The notes under the pieces are model-generated. The model saw nothing but the letters and a program-made list of their open reading frames with translations, did not search any database and was not told where the DNA came from. Shown piece by piece: positions 13,870 through 17,900 of a DNA stretch of 17,900 nucleotides (position 1 is its first letter; every line of letters starts with the position of its first letter). The position numbers and the translations under genes are program-made. Source of the stretch: DATBRC01 sp036560485 (GTDB lineage Bacteria; Pseudomonadota; Gammaproteobacteria; Burkholderiales; Burkholderiaceae_D). The stretch covers positions 1 to 17,900 of the forward strand of contig DATBRC010000046.1 in NCBI GenBank assembly GCA_036560485.1, written 5' to 3'.

Positions 13870-14238
13870 CTAAAGAGCATCAGGAAGAAGTAAAGCAATG
13901 TTAAGTTCAATTGCCCTGGCGACAGCCTGGGTCCGATTAGATACATTCAACTTTTCAAATAGCCGTTCGATGTGGTATTTCACATTTTTGCGAGAGAGCT
14001 GCAAGATCGCTGCAATTTCCGGATTCGTTTTACCTTCCTGCAGAAGATAAAGAATCTGTCTATGGCGTTCGCTGAGCGCAACAGCCTTTACGCCGGCTCT
14101 CGGAGTAAGTGGCGCAGACATCCCCTGCTTGATGGACTTAATGACGATCTCGGTTCCATTCGACAAAATATCGACAAGCTGACGCTGTTCTGAAAAAGAC
14201 AGGATTCGATCAACAGAATTAAAAACGATCAATTTCAT
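13870..14238 (-). CDS. Small HTH-only LuxR-type regulator
   Basis: The 122-residue product holds a C-terminal LuxR HTH: SERHRQILYLLQEGKTNPEIAAIL, then KNVKYHIERLFEKLNVSNRTQAVARAI (about 56-113). The N-terminal 50 residues are too short for a sensory domain. The HTH resembles those of the LuxR genes at 3972 and 5282, including the GKTNxEIA and TQAV words, so this may be the stump of a third EpsA-like gene. AAGGAG lies only one base before the ATG. A palindromic MITE-like element starts 15 bp upstream of the ATG and may have cut the gene from its promoter or its original 5' part. It converges with the DHH gene, whose stop is 21 bp away. It may still bind DNA as a constitutive or dominant-negative regulator. 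Confidence 0.75.
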   Translation of the reverse strand: MKLIVFNSVDRILSFSEQRQLVDILSNGTEIVIKSIKQGMSAPLTPRAGVKAVALSERHRQILYLLQEGKTNPEIAAILQLSRKNVKYHIERLFEKLNVSNRTQAVARAIELNIALLLPDAL

Positions 14239-14253
14239 TCTCCTTGCTTCTTA

Positions 14254-14375
14254 GAGCCTGTTTGAAAACTGTAGCGAGCGGCTTGAGTTTGTGTCGAGAA
14301 GCGCAGTCGTACGAAGGTACGACGAGCATCGCAGGCGCAAAATCGAGCCGCTCGCTACAGTTTTCAAACAGGCTC
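14254..14375. mobile_element. 122-bp palindromic MITE-like element flanked by TTA
   Basis: The ends start GAGCCTGTTTG and are perfect inverted repeats over 30 bp (14254-14283 and 14346-14375). The interior is also an imperfect palindrome, with GTCGTAC and GTACGAC arms at the centre around GAAG. It is flanked on both sides by TTA (14251-14253, 14376-14378), as expected of a 3-bp target duplication. Such TNA duplications are typical of part of the IS5 family, so mobilisation by an IS5-type transposase is a reasonable inference. It encodes no protein. Confidence 0.75.
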
Positions 14376-14572
14376 TTAGTCTCATTTCTTGTCCTCAGCC
14401 AGAACAGAAAAAAATCATCTCCGACCAACGCTGTCCATTGATTTTAGCGGCAGTAATTTAATTTCATTTGATATATCGCAAGCTTGAGAACCCGATCAGT
14501 ATCTTTTTGTCAGGGCACTCAGACGAGAAGGAATGCAGTACAAGGCGCAGCGTTCAGGATGACGCCCCTAAT

Positions 14573-14716
14573 GATCCGGAACGATGAAGTATGAACCGGA
14601 TCCCCTCACTTGCAATGCGCCTCTCCGCTTGCAAGCGGAGCTCGTTCCGCAGGCAGATGGCATGCCATCTGAAATCCCTTCTACACCCCCAACTCTCTCC
14701 CGCCAGCGGGAGAGAG
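14573..14716. repeat. Cluster of four inverted repeats (REP-like)
   Basis: In order: GATCCGG/CCGGATC arms (14573-14579, 14596-14602); a perfect 18-bp palindrome CTCCGCTTGCAAGCGGAG (14623-14640); a perfect 16-bp palindrome AGATGGCATGCCATCT (14655-14670); and CTCTCTCCCGC/GCGGGAGAGAG around CA (14693-14716). The last resembles CTCTCCC-GGGAGAG hairpins widely dispersed in proteobacterial genomes. The cluster may be a REP-type element or a termination zone for the leftward metallo-hydrolase gene. Confidence 0.65.
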
Positions 14717-14874
14717 TGAGAAGTGGGCACGATTAATAGAGGCTTAATCGTACCGAATCAATAAGCAAGCGCCACAATGCTGGATAGACAGCTACGGACA
14801 AAAGATGGTTTCAAAAAATTTTGAAGCCATCCTTGGGGAGAAGTTCATTTACGAAGGGTTGGACCATGCTTTGC

Positions 14875-15639
14875 TCAAAGCATCGCTTCAGGCGCTTGCC
14901 GCATGGTTGTCCATTGATCAGGGTCGTGCCCGAAAATGAGGTGACACCCTAGACGTTCCTGCAGCGCTCGCAACTGGCCGTAGGTTTCGATCATCATTTG
15001 CGGGCTCCATGTGGCGCCCATCGGCAGAATCTCGCGCTCAAGGTGCGCTCCGCTGTAACAGGCATCGCCCGTGAGTACAAATTCGACTCCCGGAGCAGCG
15101 CGCACCCGCAGCGACTGATGGCCTGCCGTGTGGCCGTATGTTGGTATCAGCACAAGTATGCCATCGCCAAAAACGTCATGCTCACCATCGACGAGACGAT
15201 AGTCGAAAGGCTGGTCCCATTGCGCCGGATTGTCCGGGCTCTTCATTGCGCGTGCCATGTCCATTTCGGCACGCTGCACGATGAAGGTCGCGCGCGGGAA
15301 CAATGCGTTGCAGCCGCAATGATCAAAGTGGAAATGTGAATTAATGACGTGCGTTACATCATCGGGTTTCAGGCCCACAGACGCCAGCTGGTCAACCACA
15401 TTCTCGTTCTGTGCAGATCGCAACGTGAAGATGCTGGAAATGCGCTTGCCCAAGCGCTCGACTGGATCGAGGTGTGCGTAGCAATCGACGCCGGTATCAA
15501 AGAGCACCGTTCCGCGATCGTGCCGAATCAGGAAGCTGGGTACCGGGATGGTCAAACGGGAGCCGGACGCTTCATCGGGGAAGAACAGTGTCCGATCGAA
15601 TTCCAGCCGCCCGCAGCACATTGCGTAGATTTTGATCAT
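14875..15639 (-). CDS. Metallo-beta-lactamase-fold hydrolase, AHL-lactonase (AttM/AiiA-like) type
   Basis: The 254-residue protein carries the zinc motif SHFHFDHCG (H102, H104, D106, H107), GHTAGHQSL (H170/H174), LTGDACY (D192, Y195) and IFGHD (H238). This pattern and the length match the lactonase branch of the superfamily that opens N-acyl-homoserine lactones, including the Tyr after the bridging Asp. The N-terminal PVPSFLIRHDRGTVLFDTG block also fits. It has no signal peptide and should be cytoplasmic. Other lactones or esters are possible, since this branch is broad. With three LuxR-type regulators in the window a link to signal degradation is tempting, but no AHL synthase is present and the regulators are not shown to bind AHL. 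The gene stands alone; the next gene ends 111 bp upstream. Confidence 0.8.
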   Translation of the reverse strand: MIKIYAMCCGRLEFDRTLFFPDEASGSRLTIPVPSFLIRHDRGTVLFDTGVDCYAHLDPVERLGKRISSIFTLRSAQNENVVDQLASVGLKPDDVTHVINSHFHFDHCGCNALFPRATFIVQRAEMDMARAMKSPDNPAQWDQPFDYRLVDGEHDVFGDGILVLIPTYGHTAGHQSLRVRAAPGVEFVLTGDACYSGAHLEREILPMGATWSPQMMIETYGQLRALQERLGCHLIFGHDPDQWTTMRQAPEAML

Positions 15640-15750
15640 AGCTCTAACTTAACTCCAGTTGTGGCGCCTTTATCCGCACCGTGATTGGCTGGATGATCTA
15701 AGTATTTACAAATCGCAAATGCCAATTTAATTATTTACGTCCGCAGAAGT

Positions 15751-16302
15751 TTATTCACTTTTGCCATCAATCGACTGCTTGAGTAACAGCTTTTCGATCT
15801 TGCGATTCGCACCTTGCAATTTTTTGAAGAGCGCCAGCAGCAATGCCTTGTCCAGATAAGTCATTGCTTGGGCATCGGCTTGCAAGCTTTCTACGGCAGT
15901 TTTATTGAATTCCGCAGCGATGATTTTATAATCGGCTATCACTGTCGCCGAACTTGTGATGTCCCCATTTGCAAAGAACACTCCCTCACCAAAACATTCA
16001 CCGGTGTCGATTGTCCCAACCAACTTACCATTGCGATAGGCTTCAGCTGTCCCTTGTAGGATGACGTAGAAGGCTTTTGTATCATCATCCTGCAAAGTAA
16101 GACAAATATCCGAATGAAATATCCGGATCTGCGCCATCTCCGTGATACGCATCAAGTAATCATCTGGCACAGGATCGAAAAAAGAACAACTGCGCATTGC
16201 TTTGTAGCGAGCTGCAGCATCTTCGACAAGAAGCTTGGCAAAGGTGGCAAAATTGTCTTCGATGGCTTCGAACTCGTCCATATCTCTCCCGATAGCGGTC
16301 AT
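15751..16302 (-). CDS. Cyclic-nucleotide-binding-domain (Crp-type) protein linked to pilU
   Basis: The ATG at 16302 (MTAIGRDMDEFEAIEDN) is preferred. Longer readings into pilU give only a lysine/arginine-rich segment from the shadow of the pilU tail. The 183-residue product has a single cyclic-nucleotide-binding fold (about 35-140): FFDPVPDDYLMRI, then FYVILQGTAEAYRNGKLVG, then GECFGEGVFF (101-110). In the phosphate-binding cassette the usual arginine before the Ala-Thr/Val pair is replaced (ITSSATV), so nucleotide binding may be weak or lost. There is no HTH, so it is not a Crp-type transcription factor. The gene starts 13 bp after pilU ends and is surely cotranscribed. A similar small protein follows pilTU in several betaproteobacteria, so a role in twitching motility is likely. 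Confidence 0.8.
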   Translation of the reverse strand: MTAIGRDMDEFEAIEDNFATFAKLLVEDAAARYKAMRSCSFFDPVPDDYLMRITEMAQIRIFHSDICLTLQDDDTKAFYVILQGTAEAYRNGKLVGTIDTGECFGEGVFFANGDITSSATVIADYKIIAAEFNKTAVESLQADAQAMTYLDKALLLALFKKLQGANRKIEKLLLKQSIDGKSE

Positions 16303-16315
16303 TCGTATGTCTTGT

Positions 16316-17584
16316 TTAAGAAGTCTTCGGCGGCTCTGGCTTCGTTGCCGGTTCGAGCGTGAGCGAAGCAGCTTTTGCAGGCGCTGCTTTAGGCGCTTCC
16401 CTGGATGCTTCTTTTTCTTTCGGCGCTTCTTCAGCCTGCAAAGACAATCCAGCTGATGCACTGCCTGCGTCGCCCTGCATTTCCTTCGCGAACCGCGGGC
16501 TTTGCAGCTTGAGGCGCAGCATCAAGTCGCCTTTTGCATCCGCATTGAGCTGCAGCTCTTGCAGAGAAATATCGCCGGCGTCATATAGTTCAAACAGGCA
16601 CTGATCGAATGTCTTCATTCCCAGTTCGACCGATTTCTTCATGATCTCTTTCAATGCGCCGATCTCTCCCTTGGCAATCGCATCCCTCGACGTTGCCGTG
16701 CTCAAGAGTATTTCGATTGCGGCAGCACGGCCGCCCGAGATCTTGCGCACCAGCCGTTGCGAAATGAAGGCGCGCATGTTCAGCGATATGTCGTTCAGGA
16801 CTTGCTCGCGCTTCTCGATAGGGAAAAAGTTCACGATGCGGTCAATTGCCTGGTTGGCGCTATTTGCATGCAGGGTCGCCATGCAAAGATGCCCGGTCTC
16901 GGCAAAATTCAACGCGTATTCCATTGTTTCCTGATCGCGAATCTCGCCGATCAGGATGACGTCGGGCGCCTGGCGCAGCGTATCTTTCAGCGCGTCAAAC
17001 CACCCTACCGTGTCGACGCCAACCTCGCGATGGGTGACGATGCAATTTATGTGGGTATGCACGTATTCGACCGGATCTTCGATGGTGACGATGTGGCCGT
17101 GCGTTTCGCGGTTACGCACGCCTAACATCGCGGCCAGCGTGGTCGATTTGCCGGAACCGGTACCGCCCACCAGCAGGATCAAGCCGCGCTTTTCCTGGAC
17201 AACAGATTTCAGGATCGGCGGCAGATTCATCTTGTCGAAATCCGGAATCTCGGTGGTGATGACGCGAATCACCATGCCTGAACGTTGCTGTTGCGTGAAA
17301 ATATTGATGCGGAATCGGCCGATCCCTTCCAGCGCAATGGCGAAGTTCGAGCCCTTGGTGTCAATATAATTTTGCCACTGCTTCTCGCTCGCGATAGAGT
17401 GCGCCATCTTCTGTGTTTGATCGGCAGTGAGCGGCGTGTCATTGAGCTTGGTGAGTTTGCCGTTCAGCTTGATTGCCGGCGGAAAGCCTGCCGTTACAAA
17501 CAGGTCTGAGCCCTTCATTCCCACCATCGTGGCCAGCATCTTGTGCACTAGGGCCCGGTACTGCGACTTTTCTTGTTGTTCCAT
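16316..17584 (-). CDS. pilU: Type IV pilus retraction ATPase PilU
   Basis: The ATG at 17584 is chosen; GAGGG lies about eight bases upstream, and a TTG two codons earlier is less likely. The 422-residue protein belongs to the PilT/PilU family. Motifs are GSDLFVTAGFPPAIK (25-39) near the N-terminus, Walker A GGTGSGKST (140-148), an Asp box in VTIEDPVEYVH, Walker B DVILIGEIRD (208-217), and the His box GHLCMATLHAN (231-241). The GSDLFVTAG start and the length beyond 370 residues favour PilU over PilT. The last 50 residues are an Ala/Glu/Pro/Lys-rich tail. PilU is an accessory cytoplasmic hexameric motor that depends on PilT for pilus retraction. pilT normally lies directly upstream; here an IS481-type element lies there instead. 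Confidence 0.92.
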   Translation of the reverse strand: MEQQEKSQYRALVHKMLATMVGMKGSDLFVTAGFPPAIKLNGKLTKLNDTPLTADQTQKMAHSIASEKQWQNYIDTKGSNFAIALEGIGRFRINIFTQQQRSGMVIRVITTEIPDFDKMNLPPILKSVVQEKRGLILLVGGTGSGKSTTLAAMLGVRNRETHGHIVTIEDPVEYVHTHINCIVTHREVGVDTVGWFDALKDTLRQAPDVILIGEIRDQETMEYALNFAETGHLCMATLHANSANQAIDRIVNFFPIEKREQVLNDISLNMRAFISQRLVRKISGGRAAAIEILLSTATSRDAIAKGEIGALKEIMKKSVELGMKTFDQCLFELYDAGDISLQELQLNADAKGDLMLRLKLQSPRFAKEMQGDAGSASAGLSLQAEEAPKEKEASREAPKAAPAKAASLTLEPATKPEPPKTS

Positions 17585-17759
17585 TACCAACCCTCATCCA
17601 AATATAGTTGCCCAGACCGATATGAGCGGCTTATTACAGCAGATATTTCGGTTGCTTGCCAGTCAGAATTACGTTTTGGCACAGCCTCTAGTCGAAGCGG
17701 ACGCTGCGCGACCAAAAAAGCAGACATGCCCTAGAGCTCTGCAACTGTGTTAACAGACT

Positions 17760-17900
17760 TGTATAGACCGGAGACATAGGTAACAACTGTGCCGGGACAT
17801 GGGTAACACTTTGGACTCATTCGATTGATGCCCAAAGGATTCGCCACCATGCCCTGGAACCCTGTTGATATGCCCACACTTCGTCAAGAATTTATCTCAT
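17760..17900 (+). mobile_element. Left end of an IS481-type insertion sequence (runs off the window)
   Basis: The transposase start at 17828/17849 is preceded by two copies of GACAT-GGTAACA (GACATAGGTAACA at 17773-17785 and GACATGGGTAACA at 17797-17809), arranged like the terminal and subterminal repeats of IS481 elements. The outer edge is set tentatively at a TGT near 17760, since IS481 ends usually begin with TGT. The right end is outside the window. Confidence 0.6.
17828..17900 (+). CDS. IS481-family transposase, N-terminal fragment (truncated by window edge)
   Basis: The frame open to the window end reads MPWNPVDMPTLRQEFIS from the ATG at 17849, close to the MPWxxxxxMxLRxEFV start common in IS481-type transposases. 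An in-frame ATG at 17828 would add MPKGFAT; either may be the start. Too little is present to judge whether the gene is intact. Confidence 0.6.
   Translation, partial: MPKGFATMPWNPVDMPTLRQEFIS

Larger units (their letters stand above)
14239..14874. other. Gene-free region with mobile-element-like palindromes
   Basis: These 636 bp hold a 122-bp palindromic element (14254-14375) and a cluster of four further inverted repeats (14573-14716). Short reading frames across them have no recognisable similarity. The stretch 14717-14874 shows nothing I can identify. Confidence 0.6.

Noticed and set aside
14219..14428. Small frame running through the palindromic element
   Set aside because: Most of it is the MITE-like palindrome, and no similarity was seen outside.
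14573..14716. Repeat cluster considered as a CRISPR array
   Set aside because: The palindromes differ from one another and there are no regularly spaced direct repeats.
16303..16461. N-terminal extension of the cyclic-nucleotide-binding-domain protein
   Set aside because: The extra residues are a basic low-complexity stretch read from the pilU tail in another frame. The ATG at 16302 gives a normal start directly after pilU.

Overview
The window looks like chromosomal DNA of a betaproteobacterium, most likely Burkholderiales and perhaps Oxalobacteraceae. This rests on family resemblance only: a secreted PHB depolymerase, EpsA-like LuxR regulators, a PilU retraction ATPase followed by a cyclic-nucleotide-binding-domain gene, and REP-like palindromes. 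No rRNA, tRNA or CRISPR array was seen.

Layout. Bases 1-6060 are AT-richer and sparsely coded. They hold a leftward periplasmic substrate-binding protein (8-1165), a divergent secreted PHB depolymerase (1512-2765), a leftward response regulator that has lost its DNA-binding domain (3029-3523), and two rightward LuxR-type regulators that are paralogues (3972-4733, 5282-6058). A motif CCCATTTAGGTAGG recurs upstream of the depolymerase/binding-protein pair and of the first LuxR gene, so these units may share a regulator. A decayed stretch between the two LuxR genes may include an IS4-type transposase relic.

Bases 6576-13848 are visibly GC-richer at first and all read rightward: FG-GAP propeller protein A, an arylsulfotransferase-like propeller protein, a membrane methyltransferase of the isoprenylcysteine methyltransferase type, FG-GAP propeller protein B, a YggS-type PLP protein, APS kinase CysC, and a DHH-family phosphoesterase. 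Most gaps are short, and a sigma70-like promoter sits just before the first gene. This is the most interesting part of the window: I recognise no characterised pathway with this gene set. One hypothesis is a PAPS-linked modification cassette, with CysC making PAPS, a propeller enzyme acting as or near a sulfotransferase, the DHH protein removing PAP, and a methyltransferase modifying the same product. The roles of both FG-GAP proteins are unknown.

Bases 13849-17584 read leftward: an HTH-only LuxR-type regulator with a 122-bp palindromic MITE-like element inserted just upstream of its ribosome binding site, a cluster of palindromes, a metallo-beta-lactamase-fold lactonase of the AHL-lactonase type, a degenerate cyclic-nucleotide-binding-domain protein, and pilU. 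To the right of pilU, where pilT would usually lie, an IS481-type insertion sequence begins and runs off the window.
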